Positions 17,797 through 26,891 of a stretch of 64,000 nt of DNA are shown here, one piece after another. The notes beneath the pieces are model-generated. The model was not told the origin of the DNA. It did not search any database and was given only the letters and a program-made list of their open reading frames with translations. The position numbers and the translations under genes are program-made. Source of the stretch: Oscillatoriaceae cyanobacterium M7585_C2015_266 (lineage in GTDB: Bacteria > Cyanobacteriota > Cyanobacteriia > Cyanobacteriales > Oscillatoriaceae); assembly GCA_015295835.1 (NCBI GenBank), contig DVEG01000018.1, forward strand, positions 37,699 to 101,698. The letters run 5' to 3'. Position 1 is the stretch's first letter. Each line of letters begins with the position of its first letter.

Positions 17797-19704
17797 TTAT
17801 ATTAAATCATATATTGACGGAAATCTCTCTCTATCTAATTCCTGAATTCTATTTTTTTGAGCCAGACTTTGCTGCCAATAATACCTACTTAATTCTGGAT
17901 TAGCATTCAAATCTATTTGACTCCACATTTCCATATAATAACGATAGCGTTTCTCACATATTATACGCTCTATACATGCCGCAGCCGAGCGAATTATTAA
18001 AGGTTCCCGCGCTATGTCTTGTCTTGTCTTTTCATCTAAATAAAATAATTTCGATATTTGTGCCATCTCTTCCGGATATTCTAATTTTCGCTCTTGAATT
18101 TTTGAAATTATCTCGCTGGCTGATATCTCTGGAGTTTGTATTTCTAAAATTTGTCGCCATAAAAATCGGTGATGCGAAAAACTAAATTGTATGTTTCTTT
18201 CTTCTAAAATATCAAGTATTGTTTTTCTGTACTCTGGGCAATGCAAGTAGATTCTTAATATTAATGCTTCTGCTTCTTCTAAAAGTACTATTTCTGGAGG
18301 CAATGGAAATATTTCTTTGTCTTTTTTTTCGTTTTTTTCGGAGCGACGAAATTTGATACGGTTTATTTCTAAAAGGAGAGAGCGCACTCGCAATGGCACA
18401 AGGCTGCTTTCTCCCATACTAAGCATTTCTGCGCAGCGGTTTAAATAATAATTTCGTATCTGATTCTCTTCAATCCTACTTAATAATTTTACCATTTCTC
18501 TCGCTACTTGTTGATAATGCCCTACTTGTTTCAGGTTTTTCCCTGTTAATATTCTCTCTATCTGCCAGTCTATCCATAAAGGAGATTCATTTAATAATTT
18601 TTCATACTCTTGGCGAGAAGAATTTTTTAGATATTCGTCGGCGTCTTTCCCATCGGTAAGATTGAGGATTTTTAACTGTATCTCCCCTTTATAAACTAGA
18701 TTTGTTAATTCTTCTATCGCTCTTTCTGTAGCATTCGTTCCTGCTTTGTCTGCATCAAAGTTTAGTATTATTTGTTTCGATTCTGTATAGCGTAATAATA
18801 TCCGCACTTGCTCTATACTTAAGGCAGTGCCCAAGGAAGCAACTACGTTATTTATACCTACTGCATGAAGCGCGATCGCATCAAAATATCCCTCTACTAT
18901 TATAGCATAATCCTGTTTGGAAATATATGTCTTTGCTTTGTCTAATGCAAATAATGTTTTCCTTTTATTAAATAATTCTGTTTCTGGAGAATTGAGATAT
19001 TTTGGCTCCTCATTTGTCAGGCTTCTGCCCCCAAATGCGATCGCTCTCCCTTGGCTATCATGAATTGGTATTATTATGCGATCGCGAAATAAATCTATAT
19101 AACCTCCTCCCCCTTTCTTTTGTTTAATAAGCCCTGTCTTTTCTACTAATTGAACCGGAATTTTTTTTACTTCTACTAAATAATGATATAATGTTTCCCA
19201 GCCAGGGGGTGCATAGCCAAGTTGAAATTTTTGTATGATTTCTTCACTTAAATTTCTATTTGATTTTAAATATTCAAGAGCCTGATGCCCTTGTGGTTGT
19301 CTGAGAGCGTGTTGGTAAAAGTTTACTGCGATCGCTATTATTTCATAAAGTTGTTGTCGTAATGTTATTTGTTGTTGTAATTCTTTATTTTTTTCCTGCT
19401 CTAAAGTTTTAATTGGCACTTGATAACGTTTTGCTAACTCTAGCACTGCATCAACAAATGAGTGCTTTCCTATCTCCATGATAAATGTAATCGCATTTCC
19501 ACTAGCTCCACAGCCAAAACAATAATACATTTGTTTACTAGGGCTGACATTGAAGCTTGGAGTTTTTTCTTCATGAAATGGGCATAAGCCTACAAAATTT
19601 TTTCCTCTTCTTTTTAGAATGACACGCTCAGAAACAATTTCATAGATGTCAGCTTTTTCTTTGACTGCTTCTATCGTATCTGGATGTAGGCGGGGAATAT
19701 TCAT
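17797..19704 (-). CDS. dnaG: DNA primase
   Basis: The 635-residue DnaG has the N-terminal CHC2 zinc finger (C41, H44, C62, C65 in CPFHEEKTPSF and YYCFGCGASG), the catalytic core (FRDRIIIPIHDSQGRAIAFGGR, the TOPRIM strand IVEGYFDAIAL and LNFDADKAG), and a C-terminal helicase-interaction region. It makes RNA primers for replication with DnaB. It starts three bases after the upstream HEAAH gene's stop, which strongly suggests a common transcript. There is no rpsU or rpoD next to it, unlike the classical enterobacterial operon. Confidence 0.97.
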   Translation of the reverse strand: MNIPRLHPDTIEAVKEKADIYEIVSERVILKRRGKNFVGLCPFHEEKTPSFNVSPSKQMYYCFGCGASGNAITFIMEIGKHSFVDAVLELAKRYQVPIKTLEQEKNKELQQQITLRQQLYEIIAIAVNFYQHALRQPQGHQALEYLKSNRNLSEEIIQKFQLGYAPPGWETLYHYLVEVKKIPVQLVEKTGLIKQKKGGGGYIDLFRDRIIIPIHDSQGRAIAFGGRSLTNEEPKYLNSPETELFNKRKTLFALDKAKTYISKQDYAIIVEGYFDAIALHAVGINNVVASLGTALSIEQVRILLRYTESKQIILNFDADKAGTNATERAIEELTNLVYKGEIQLKILNLTDGKDADEYLKNSSRQEYEKLLNESPLWIDWQIERILTGKNLKQVGHYQQVAREMVKLLSRIEENQIRNYYLNRCAEMLSMGESSLVPLRVRSLLLEINRIKFRRSEKNEKKDKEIFPLPPEIVLLEEAEALILRIYLHCPEYRKTILDILEERNIQFSFSHHRFLWRQILEIQTPEISASEIISKIQERKLEYPEEMAQISKLFYLDEKTRQDIAREPLIIRSAAACIERIICEKRYRYYMEMWSQIDLNANPELSRYYWQQSLAQKNRIQELDRERFPSIYDLI

Positions 19705-19707
19705 ATT

Positions 19708-20394
19708 TTATTCATAAGTTAACGGGTGACGGTTGATTGCCTGACAACATTCTTCTACAGAGAGACGTTTAAACATTGCTTCTACTAGAGCATTATAGGC
19801 AGAGCGATTAGTTTCGATCACATTTTTAGCTTGTAAAATACCAAAACGCTCTTTGACATCAAAAGCAACAGGTAACTTAAGTTGCGACAAAACAGTACGA
19901 AGAGCTTGACGATCCTCAGCACCACCTTCAGCATTACCATAAATTAAGATTTCTGCGGCGATACCTGCCATCCAAAAAGTACAATACCGATCGAGCATTT
20001 GAGCGGAAATAATACCCTTTTGAAGTTCTTCGGTTAAACAATTATCATCAAAATAGATACCGCCGCGAGCGGATTGCCCTTGTTTAAGAGCTTCCCAAGC
20101 ATTGAGAGCATAATTGGTAACAGGGATACCATAAAGATAAGCAACGAGAAAGTGAGCCGCTTCATGATATAAAATGCGCTCGCGATATTTAGGATTAGCG
20201 GTAGCCAATAAATCCAAAAACAAATTAGAAACCCGCCCCTGCCAAGTAAAATTATCCAGAGTAGCCAATCCCAAGAAAGCAAACATAGCGACGGCAGGTA
20301 TAGCTGGCGGCAGGTGAAAAAGTGGTCCTAATAAACTGATAATAGTAGTAGTAAAAACTGCGATCGCAATAATATTAATCGAAGTTTGATTCAT
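19708..20394 (-). CDS. FtsH-related membrane metalloprotease-like protein without AAA domain
   Basis: The 228-residue protein has two N-terminal membrane helices (about residues 5-25 and 30-47) and an HEAAH zinc-binding motif at residues 77-81 in ILYHEAAHFLVAYLYG, like the M41 peptidase domain of FtsH. The second half, with MAGIAAEILIYGNAEGGAEDRQAL, resembles the M41 C-terminal helices that carry the third zinc ligand, as AEGGAEDR. No Walker motifs or AAA module are present, so it cannot unfold substrates itself; it may work alone on membrane substrates or with FtsH. AAGGAG seven bases upstream supports the ATG at 20394. Probably co-transcribed with dnaG. Confidence 0.8.
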   Translation of the reverse strand: MNQTSINIIAIAVFTTTIISLLGPLFHLPPAIPAVAMFAFLGLATLDNFTWQGRVSNLFLDLLATANPKYRERILYHEAAHFLVAYLYGIPVTNYALNAWEALKQGQSARGGIYFDDNCLTEELQKGIISAQMLDRYCTFWMAGIAAEILIYGNAEGGAEDRQALRTVLSQLKLPVAFDVKERFGILQAKNVIETNRSAYNALVEAMFKRLSVEECCQAINRHPLTYE

Positions 20395-20412
20395 TGCTTT
20401 TCTCCTTAAAAA

Positions 20413-20460
20413 AATTGGTAATTGCTAATTAGCTAATTAGATAATTAACAATTACCAATT
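20413..20460 (-). terminator. 12-bp inverted repeat after the VanY-type gene
   Basis: AATTGGTAATTG (20413-20424) and CAATTACCAATT (20449-20460) are perfect complements across a 24-base AT-rich loop of TAATTAG-like repeats. It is placed between the carboxypeptidase stop and the HEAAH gene; it may act as terminator or attenuator. Confidence 0.5.
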
Positions 20461-20470
20461 ATAATATTTA

Positions 20471-21286
20471 TTATTTCTTACCGCGCACCTTATAGAAAGT
20501 TTCGAGACTATGAATATCGCCGACAAAGCGCCAATGCCATGGCTCATAACTTATACCTTGAGGATTATCTCTAGGGAAAGAAAGTTCAAAACTAAAGTGA
20601 GCGGCATTAGCTTCCATCCACTTAAAAGCCTCAGTTTTTTCAAAATCGATACTCAAATTTGTAGACGGAACATTACCATCTCCGATATCTACAGCATAGC
20701 CGGTATGATGTTCACTATAGCCTGGGGGGGCACTAACCTCTGCCCTTTTAGTAGTGACTTCTCCTCGAGAAGCCTTAACATCAAAAAACAGATAATTTTG
20801 CTCAGTAAGACTACGGAATCCAGAGATTGGCACAATATGTACCCCCTCAGCCAGAGCGGCAGCTTGCATAGCCTTAAAAGCCTCAGCAGCAGCCTTACGC
20901 AGTTTAATACTACCATCAGGAGTAATAGGCTGGAGCTCAGCGGCGGGGGCTTCTTGATAAGGAAAATGCCCAAGAAGAGCATCAGAAGCTGGAGTAGGAG
21001 TAGAAGTTGGTTGTGGAGCCACTTTCAACTCAGAATCTTCATCTGAAGGTAGCCGCCGAGAAGCCATAGACTGAGTTTCTGCCAAAGCGAATAGCAAACC
21101 AACAGAGAGAGCAAGTACTAATCCCACCAATCCAAGCATCAGCCATATGCTACCAGGAGGCGACTGAGGCTTAAGCTTAGGAGTATCTCGCATAGCCACT
21201 GGGATGTCGTCTATAGCTGGGATTGAGGTTTGCAAAGGTTTTCTAGCGTTATTCAAGATAGCCACTCCTGCACTTTGAGCTAACAC
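20471..21286 (-). CDS. D-alanyl-D-alanine carboxypeptidase, M15B/VanY family
   Basis: The 271-residue protein has one membrane helix (WLMLGLVGLVLALSVGLLFA) then a periplasmic M15B peptidase domain with SGFRSLTEQ, the zinc-binding SEHHTGYAVDIGDG and the terminal EPWHWRFVG. It removes the last D-Ala of peptidoglycan stem peptides. The GTG at 21286 gives the longest form; an ATG at 21193 (MRDTPKL) is an alternative that keeps the helix. No resistance genes are nearby, so it is a cell-wall remodelling enzyme, not a van cluster member. Confidence 0.9.
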   Translation of the reverse strand: MLAQSAGVAILNNARKPLQTSIPAIDDIPVAMRDTPKLKPQSPPGSIWLMLGLVGLVLALSVGLLFALAETQSMASRRLPSDEDSELKVAPQPTSTPTPASDALLGHFPYQEAPAAELQPITPDGSIKLRKAAAEAFKAMQAAALAEGVHIVPISGFRSLTEQNYLFFDVKASRGEVTTKRAEVSAPPGYSEHHTGYAVDIGDGNVPSTNLSIDFEKTEAFKWMEANAAHFSFELSFPRDNPQGISYEPWHWRFVGDIHSLETFYKVRGKK

Positions 21287-21404
21287 TAAATATTACAGAT
21301 TGTATATGCAGATGCCTATTACTCTGATAGAAGCCAGATAAACTGCACTACCCAGCGCTGCTAGCGGGCAGCCAGTAAAATCTTATACTTTACAATTAAA
21401 AGAC

Positions 21405-22358
21405 ATGTCAGCACTAATCATTTCTTTAGTTAATCTATACGTCAAGCTAGGGGGCGGAGTTTTACTGGGAGTTATTTTAGGGCGTATATTACCAAAAATT
21501 TTAATCGCTCATTTAGGAAAATTTCTTTTTTGGGTAGGGATTCCCATCAGCATAATAGCATTTCTAAGAGGTAGTGACTTATCTAGCTCAATTTGGGTTG
21601 CCCCTGTTGTTGCTTGGGCAGCGATTTTACTTGGAGCCATTATTGCTAGAGTTTGGATTGCACTAGAAACCAGACGACAGCAATTCAATTTTCCTTTTTC
21701 CTCTTGCCCAAACTGGAGCCTACCCACACAAGGCAGTTTTATTTTAGCGGCAATGGTAGGTAACACTGGCTACATGGGTTATCCTGTAGCATTAGCATTA
21801 CTGGGGGAAAAATACTTTGCCTGGGCATTATTTTATGACATGGTGGGCACCTTATTTGGAGCTTATGGTTTAGGAGTAATGATAGCTGCTCGCTTTGGCA
21901 TGGGAATAAAAAACCACTGGCAGCTTGCTCTGACAATGTTACAAAATCCTAGTCTTTGGTGTTTTGGGTTTGGTATACTAATACGGGATATACCGCTACC
22001 TTACTTTTTGGATAATATTTTAAAAGGGTTTGGCTGGGCAATAATATGGCTAGCACTGATATTAATGGGGATGCGCTTGAGCCAGTTATCTTCCTGGCAC
22101 AGTCTTAAACAGGCATCTATCAGTCTGGTAATTAAAATGCTGGTAGTGCCGTTAATACTGGGTAGTGTTTTATCACTTTTAGGTTTTACTGGATGGCAAC
22201 GTCTAACTTTAGTATTGCAAGCAGCAATGCCTCCGGCTTTTGCGACTTTAGTGATTGCAGAAGCCTATAATCTGGATCGAGATTTAACAGTTACAGCTAT
22301 TGCTGTAGGTTCATTAGCTTTACTACTGACTCTACCGATATGGTTATGGTTGTTTTAA
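21405..22358 (+). CDS. AEC-family (auxin efflux carrier type) permease
   Basis: The 317-residue polytopic protein has about ten hydrophobic segments. It shows the mirrored 5+5 helix arrangement of AEC transporters, with the conserved MVGNTGYMGYPVALALLG block after the central loop and a second half with GFGWAIIWLALILMGMRL and AAMPPAFATLVIAEAY. Family members export or import organic anions such as malate; the substrate here is unknown. Its 3' end faces the phosphoribosyltransferase gene, with 11 bases between stops. Confidence 0.85.
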   Translation: MSALIISLVNLYVKLGGGVLLGVILGRILPKILIAHLGKFLFWVGIPISIIAFLRGSDLSSSIWVAPVVAWAAILLGAIIARVWIALETRRQQFNFPFSSCPNWSLPTQGSFILAAMVGNTGYMGYPVALALLGEKYFAWALFYDMVGTLFGAYGLGVMIAARFGMGIKNHWQLALTMLQNPSLWCFGFGILIRDIPLPYFLDNILKGFGWAIIWLALILMGMRLSQLSSWHSLKQASISLVIKMLVVPLILGSVLSLLGFTGWQRLTLVLQAAMPPAFATLVIAEAYNLDRDLTVTAIAVGSLALLLTLPIWLWLF

Positions 22359-22369
22359 ATGACAGAAAT

Positions 22370-22897
22370 TTAAATTTTCTCTTTTTCTTTTTCATAGATA
22401 GTAGTAAGTTCAGCAGGAGTAATTTGTTCGTAACGTTCAAAAGGTTGGTGAATCCAGGGGTTTTCAGGCAAATAATAAACGTAATAATCGGGGGCGAAAC
22501 AAGAACAAGCTTTATACCAAAGTACAGCGGTGCGAATTTCTGTGATATACTGGGAATAACGGGTATTTAGCCAGTGGAGAGTTTCTTGTAAGGAAATACC
22601 AGAATCGACTAAGTCATCGACTAATAAAATGCGCTCGCCTAATTTTTCCTCAATCATAGTCAAATGTTGAGAAAAGCGAATTTTCCCGCGCACCTGCCCA
22701 TTCGCACCGCCATAAGAAGACACCGATAAGATTGCCAGTGGTTTTCGATAAATACGAGAAAGTATATCTCCCACTCGCAGCCCCCCTCTAGCAAGACAGA
22801 TAATTTGGTTAAACTGCCACTGGGATTGGTAGATTTTGACTGCCAATTTTTCGATAGTTTGATGATATTCTATCCAAGAGATGTAAAGCTCAGGCAT
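22370..22897 (-). CDS. Phosphoribosyltransferase (xanthine-guanine type)
   Basis: The 175-residue type I PRTase has the PRPP-binding motif LLVDDLVDSGISLQET and the N-terminal loop LARGGLRVGDILSR. The pattern matches Gpt/XGPRT-like purine-salvage enzymes found in cyanobacteria, acting in the cytoplasm. The exact base specificity cannot be read from the sequence. The ATG at 22897 is clear. Confidence 0.85.
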   Translation of the reverse strand: MPELYISWIEYHQTIEKLAVKIYQSQWQFNQIICLARGGLRVGDILSRIYRKPLAILSVSSYGGANGQVRGKIRFSQHLTMIEEKLGERILLVDDLVDSGISLQETLHWLNTRYSQYITEIRTAVLWYKACSCFAPDYYVYYLPENPWIHQPFERYEQITPAELTTIYEKEKEKI

Positions 22898-23078
22898 GAT
22901 GATTTTAATTTATATAAGAAAATTTTATATTTTAAACAGGTTTGACGGTAACAGAAATGATATCATAATCTAGAGGTGTAAGAGCTGACTACAGCTTAGC
23001 AGTCAGACAGATTTAGCGTAATATCATAGTTCGTAGTATCTTTTCCACACCTGCGAAAGTATTTATTTGACAAAAAAC

Positions 23079-24533
23079 ATGAATGATAATTCCTCTGTCG
23101 TCTCTTCCCCTGCCGTACCCAAAACAGAAAAGTTGAGCTTTTTCACTAAATTAGCATATGGTGCTGGAGATTTGGGTTCAGCTGTGACTGCTAATATATT
23201 AGTGTTTTTTCTTTCCCCTTTTCTTACGGATGTAGCGGGTTTAGCGCCGGGGTTAGCGGGATTAACACAGTTAATAGGTAAAATATGGGATGCAGTAAAT
23301 GATCCAATTGTAGGGGTATTGAGCGATCGCACGAATAGCAAATGGGGGCGTCGTTATCCCTGGATGATTTTTGGTGCCTTCCCCTTTGCAATTTTCTTTT
23401 TTTTACAATGGATTATTCCCTTACCACCAAACAATCAATGGGGGCTTTTTTGGTATTATACAATCATTTCTATTCTTTTCAATGCCTGCTACACAGCAGT
23501 TAATTTACCATATACAGCCCTAACACCAGAATTAACAGAAGATTATGATGAACGAACGAGTTTAAACAGTTTTCGGTTTACATTTTCGATAGGCGGTAGT
23601 ATTTTATCAGTGATAATTTTTGGATTAATCACTTTGATAATTCCTAACGAGCGTATCAAGTATATAGTAGTAGGAATTATTTTAGGATTATTATCGATTG
23701 TATCAGTGTTTTGGTGTGTATGGGGAACAAGAGAGCGCGTTACTGCTATTGCAGCCCAGCACCCGGAGACAGAGGAGCCAGTAGGGCAACCTATTTTAGA
23801 ACAATTACGAATAGTTTTTAGCAATAAACCTTTTTTATATGTTGTTGGGATTTATCTGTGTTCTTGGTTAGCTGTGCAGCTTACAGCGGCTATTATTCCA
23901 TATTTTATTCGATTTTGGATGAGACCCTCTGAAGATCCGCAGATAGTCAATCAGGTGATAAACCAAGTCATCCTAGTTGTACAGGGAACTGCTATAATAA
24001 TGCTTTTTGTATGGAATGCAGTGAGCGATCGCTATGGAAAAAAAGCAGTATACTTTATGGGAATGAGTTTATGGATTATAGCCCAAGCGGGATTATTTTT
24101 CTTACAACCAGGGCAAAACACAATCATGTACATTTTATGCGTTCTAGCAGGTTTTGGAGTATCTGTAGCCTATTTAATTCCGTGGTCGATGTTACCAGAT
24201 GTGATAGAATTAGACGAATTAAGAACCGGACAGAGAAGAGAGGGAATTTTTTACAGTTTTATAGTATTTCTTCAGAAAGTATGTTTAGGGTTAGCAGTTT
24301 TTGTAGTTTTGCAAAGATTAGAATTTTCAGGCTATATTTCTCCCACTGATGCCATACCTTTGCCGCAACAATTACCAGAAGTGCTTCTAGCAATTCGTAT
24401 TTCTATTGGACCTTTACCGACTTTAGCTTTAATTATTGGCTTAATCCTAGCATATTTTTATCCTATTACCAGAGAAGTACATGCTGAGATATTGCTCCAA
24501 TTGCGAGAACGCAGAGGTTCAGAAAATAACTGA
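23079..24533 (+). CDS. GPH-family sugar:cation symporter (MFS)
   Basis: About 484 residues from the ATG at 23079 (a TTG lies at 23067). It has about 12 membrane helices. The signature KIWDAVNDPIVGVLSDRTNSKWGRRYPW is the MelB/GPH motif after helix 2, with the substrate/cation Asp positions kept. The second half carries VWNAVSDRYGKK and MLPDVIELDELRTGQRREG, also GPH-type. Relatives import melibiose, lactose or other glycosides with Na+ or H+; the substrate here is unknown. It is followed 16 bases later by the methyltransferase. Confidence 0.88.
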   Translation: MNDNSSVVSSPAVPKTEKLSFFTKLAYGAGDLGSAVTANILVFFLSPFLTDVAGLAPGLAGLTQLIGKIWDAVNDPIVGVLSDRTNSKWGRRYPWMIFGAFPFAIFFFLQWIIPLPPNNQWGLFWYYTIISILFNACYTAVNLPYTALTPELTEDYDERTSLNSFRFTFSIGGSILSVIIFGLITLIIPNERIKYIVVGIILGLLSIVSVFWCVWGTRERVTAIAAQHPETEEPVGQPILEQLRIVFSNKPFLYVVGIYLCSWLAVQLTAAIIPYFIRFWMRPSEDPQIVNQVINQVILVVQGTAIIMLFVWNAVSDRYGKKAVYFMGMSLWIIAQAGLFFLQPGQNTIMYILCVLAGFGVSVAYLIPWSMLPDVIELDELRTGQRREGIFYSFIVFLQKVCLGLAVFVVLQRLEFSGYISPTDAIPLPQQLPEVLLAIRISIGPLPTLALIIGLILAYFYPITREVHAEILLQLRERRGSENN

Positions 24534-24549
24534 AAGGAGCAATTGAAAT

Positions 24550-25152
24550 ATGTTTATAGATATTGAGAGTGTAAATTGTTGGGAACAGTGTTATAAAGAA
24601 GGAATTACACGTTGGGATTTAGGGGAACCAGCCCCGCCGTTAGTAAGTTTACTCAAATCTAAACAAGCCCCATTGCCGGGGCGAGCGGCAATTTTGGGAT
24701 GTGGGCGTGGTTACGAGGCGATATTATTTGCATCACATGGATTTGAAGTTTTGGGGTTTGATTTTGCACCCAGTGCCATAGCCGATGCTATCCGTCTTGC
24801 TGAAAAGAGCGACAGCTCTGCCAAATTTTTACAGCGGAATATTTTTGATTTACCAGAAGAGTTTCCTAGTTATTTTGATTATGTGATTGAGCACACTTGC
24901 TTTTGCGCCATTCCTCCCAGCAGACGTTGGGATTATGTACGAGTAGCGCACACAATATTGCGCCCAGGGGGTGAATTGATAGGGCTTTTTTTCACGCACA
25001 GCCGTCCTGGAGGGCCACCTTTTGGCGTTACCCCAGAGGAAATCAGAGAATATTTTACACCAGATTTTGAAATTCTTTGTCTGATACCAGCCACTAATTC
25101 TATCCTCTCCCGCCAAGGCGAAGAACACTTTGCCCGCTTTCGCCGTGTATAA
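24550..25152 (+). CDS. TPMT-family SAM-dependent methyltransferase
   Basis: The 200-residue protein has the motif-I glycine loop ILGCGRGYEAILFASHG and the thiopurine S-methyltransferase family layout: an N-terminal CWEQCYKEGITRWDLGEPAPPL, then FDYVIEHTCFCAIPP and a terminal glycine-rich loop. Related bacterial enzymes methylate thiols, tellurite, selenite or halides. GAAAGGAGC upstream of the ATG at 24550 is a good ribosome-binding site. Probably co-transcribed with the symporter upstream. Confidence 0.87.
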   Translation: MFIDIESVNCWEQCYKEGITRWDLGEPAPPLVSLLKSKQAPLPGRAAILGCGRGYEAILFASHGFEVLGFDFAPSAIADAIRLAEKSDSSAKFLQRNIFDLPEEFPSYFDYVIEHTCFCAIPPSRRWDYVRVAHTILRPGGELIGLFFTHSRPGGPPFGVTPEEIREYFTPDFEILCLIPATNSILSRQGEEHFARFRRV

Positions 25153-25183
25153 TAGAAATGTAAATTTTTGTAACAAAGGGGTT

Positions 25184-25870
25184 ATGATAAGTCTGGAGAA
25201 AATAGCGGCTCAGTTGGAGAGCGAGAATACACGCGAGCGCATGATGGCGTTAGCATCGCTGCGGGATGTACCGGCTGCCGAGGCAGTGCCATTGATAAAG
25301 AAAGTTCTCAACGACGAGAGTTTACAAGTGCGCTCAATGGCAGTATTTGCCCTGGGGATAAAACAGACAGAAGAATGTTATCCGTTACTGGTGAGATTAT
25401 TGGAAACCGATCCAGATTACGGCATACGAGCAGACGCGGCGGGGGCATTAGGTTATTTAGAAGACAAGCGAGCTTTTGAGCCGCTGGTGAGAGCATTTTA
25501 TGAGGATACAGATTGGCTAGTACGTTTCAGTGCAGCAGTAGCTTTAGGGAATCTGAAAGATCCGCGAGCCGAACAAGTTTTGCTACAGGCACTAGAAAGT
25601 AACGAAACAGTACTCATACAGGCTGCGATCGCTGCTTTAGGAGAAATCAAAGCAATTAAATCCGTAGAAGCGATTTTACGTTTTGCGCAGTCAGAAGATT
25701 GGCTGATTCGCCAACGTCTTGCCGAAGCTTTAGGGAATCTTCCCACTCTCAAAAGTCTTTCTGCTTTAAAATATTTAGAGAAAGACAGTCATCCCCAAGT
25801 TGCAGAAGCGGCAAGAATTTCTTTACAGCGTTTATCTGAAATGAATATATCAACAAATTCTGAAAGTTAA
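25184..25870 (+). CDS. HEAT-repeat protein (PBS-lyase-like repeats)
   Basis: I set the start at the ATG at 25184, preceded by AAAGGGG; the open frame continues upstream into the methyltransferase gene. The 228-residue product consists almost wholly of about six HEAT-like repeats of about 31 residues, with recurrent blocks such as VRSMAVFALG, IRADAAGALGYL, VRFSAAVALGNL and IRQRLAEALGNL. This is the E/F-type repeat seen in CpcE, NblB and other phycobilisome-related proteins, but also in unrelated scaffold proteins. No phycobilisome genes are adjacent, so I assign only a scaffold role. Confidence 0.82.
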   Translation: MISLEKIAAQLESENTRERMMALASLRDVPAAEAVPLIKKVLNDESLQVRSMAVFALGIKQTEECYPLLVRLLETDPDYGIRADAAGALGYLEDKRAFEPLVRAFYEDTDWLVRFSAAVALGNLKDPRAEQVLLQALESNETVLIQAAIAALGEIKAIKSVEAILRFAQSEDWLIRQRLAEALGNLPTLKSLSALKYLEKDSHPQVAEAARISLQRLSEMNISTNSES

Positions 25871-25938
25871 AAAACCACAAGTAGGTGCGAAGAAGAAAGC
25901 CCTTACTTTCTAAGCTTTCTGCTAGCTCCTACAAATAA

Positions 25939-26463
25939 TTATTCCCTTGGTATTAAAGAAAGAGCGCGTTGTAATTCTGCAAGTTCATCGCGATGAGCTT
26001 TAACAATGATTAAAATACCGGATTCGTCGTTTAAAGATTCCAGCTTAAGAAAAACTTTTTCTAAACGCCCTGCACCTTTCCAATAAAAAATTCCAGCCGT
26101 TGGTGCAAAAACAAGTAGAAAGAAAAACAGATTTCCCCATTGGGGAAAGAGAATAGCTAAAACTAGAGCCAGACAGAAAATACCAATTGCTGCCAGTAAA
26201 GTAAGAAAGAAAGCAAGAAACAAACTAGGTTGAACATACCCTTCAAAAGTAACTTGTTTTTGAGACTCATCGGCTGAGACAACTCGGTAGGCTCGTTGGC
26301 TAAAATACTGTTGCAATTGTGCAACTAGAGAATCTTCTGGTTGTGGGCTGATTAGTTTGACTTCTTCGGTTCTGTCTTTGACAGAAGCTCGGATGAAGAA
26401 AAACAGCCCCACAGCTAAAAGTAAAGTAAGCAGGAAAGTTGATGAGAGAGTCAGTTCACTCAT
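25939..26463 (-). CDS. CCB2/CCB4-like cofactor assembly protein for cytochrome b6f
   Basis: About 174 residues from the ATG at 26463 (a TTG lies at 26484). It has an N-terminal helix (STFLLTLLLAVGLFFFI), a short soluble stretch (LQQYFSQRAYRVVSADESQKQVTFEG), then two helices (FLAFFLTLLAAIGIFCLALVLAIL and FFFLLVFAPTAGIFYW) and a C-terminal soluble tail. This matches the cyanobacterial homologues of plant CCB2/CCB4, which attach the c-type haem ci to cytochrome b6. The assignment rests on topology and my recognition of the family. It starts 35 bases after the padR stop on the same strand. Confidence 0.65.
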   Translation of the reverse strand: MSELTLSSTFLLTLLLAVGLFFFIRASVKDRTEEVKLISPQPEDSLVAQLQQYFSQRAYRVVSADESQKQVTFEGYVQPSLFLAFFLTLLAAIGIFCLALVLAILFPQWGNLFFFLLVFAPTAGIFYWKGAGRLEKVFLKLESLNDESGILIIVKAHRDELAELQRALSLIPRE

Positions 26464-26498
26464 TACAGCTATTAGGTTAATCAAATTTATTTTACAAT

Positions 26499-26891
26499 TT
26501 AATCATTTTCAATAGAAGAGCGCTCACTGGTGGGAGGCACAGAAAAATGATTAGCCCCAGAGACGTACTCCTGCCAAAGGCGGGCCAATTCCTCAGCTTG
26601 AGAAAGCCATTCAGGGCGAACGATATACATACGCCTAGGGCGTCCGCGACCCTCGACTTTTTTCCAATAAGCAGTAATCGCCTGTTCGTCTTCTAAAAAT
26701 TTAAGAGCGCTATAGAGGACAGTATCAGACAGTCGGTAAGCAGGATATTGGGTTTCTAGGCGTTGGATCAATTCAGTTCCGTAGGAATCTCCCCGTAACA
26801 AAACAGAGAGGATATAACAAACAGTAAGTTCCTTATTAAGATAAATCGGAGGGGGGTTTTGAAAGAATTGATAGATATCTTCAATTTTCAT
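26499..26891 (-). CDS. PadR-family transcriptional regulator
   Basis: A winged-helix regulator of about 130 residues with LTVCYILSVLLRGDSYGTELIQRLE in the N-terminal helices, SDTVLYSALKFLEDEQAI for the recognition helix and GRGRPRRMYIV in the wing. Three in-frame starts lie close together (GTG 26906, ATG 26897, ATG 26891); the last has the best-spaced GGGTG. PadR proteins usually repress an adjacent gene in response to a small molecule or stress. The divergent spacer contains a palindrome at 27113-27127 that is a candidate operator. Confidence 0.9.
   Translation of the reverse strand: MKIEDIYQFFQNPPPIYLNKELTVCYILSVLLRGDSYGTELIQRLETQYPAYRLSDTVLYSALKFLEDEQAITAYWKKVEGRGRPRRMYIVRPEWLSQAEELARLWQEYVSGANHFSVPPTSERSSIEND

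Noticed and set aside
20510..21046. 178-residue open frame on the plus strand
   Set aside because: It lies wholly antisense to the VanY-type carboxypeptidase, whose motifs are clear; its own translation has no recognisable domain and odd composition.
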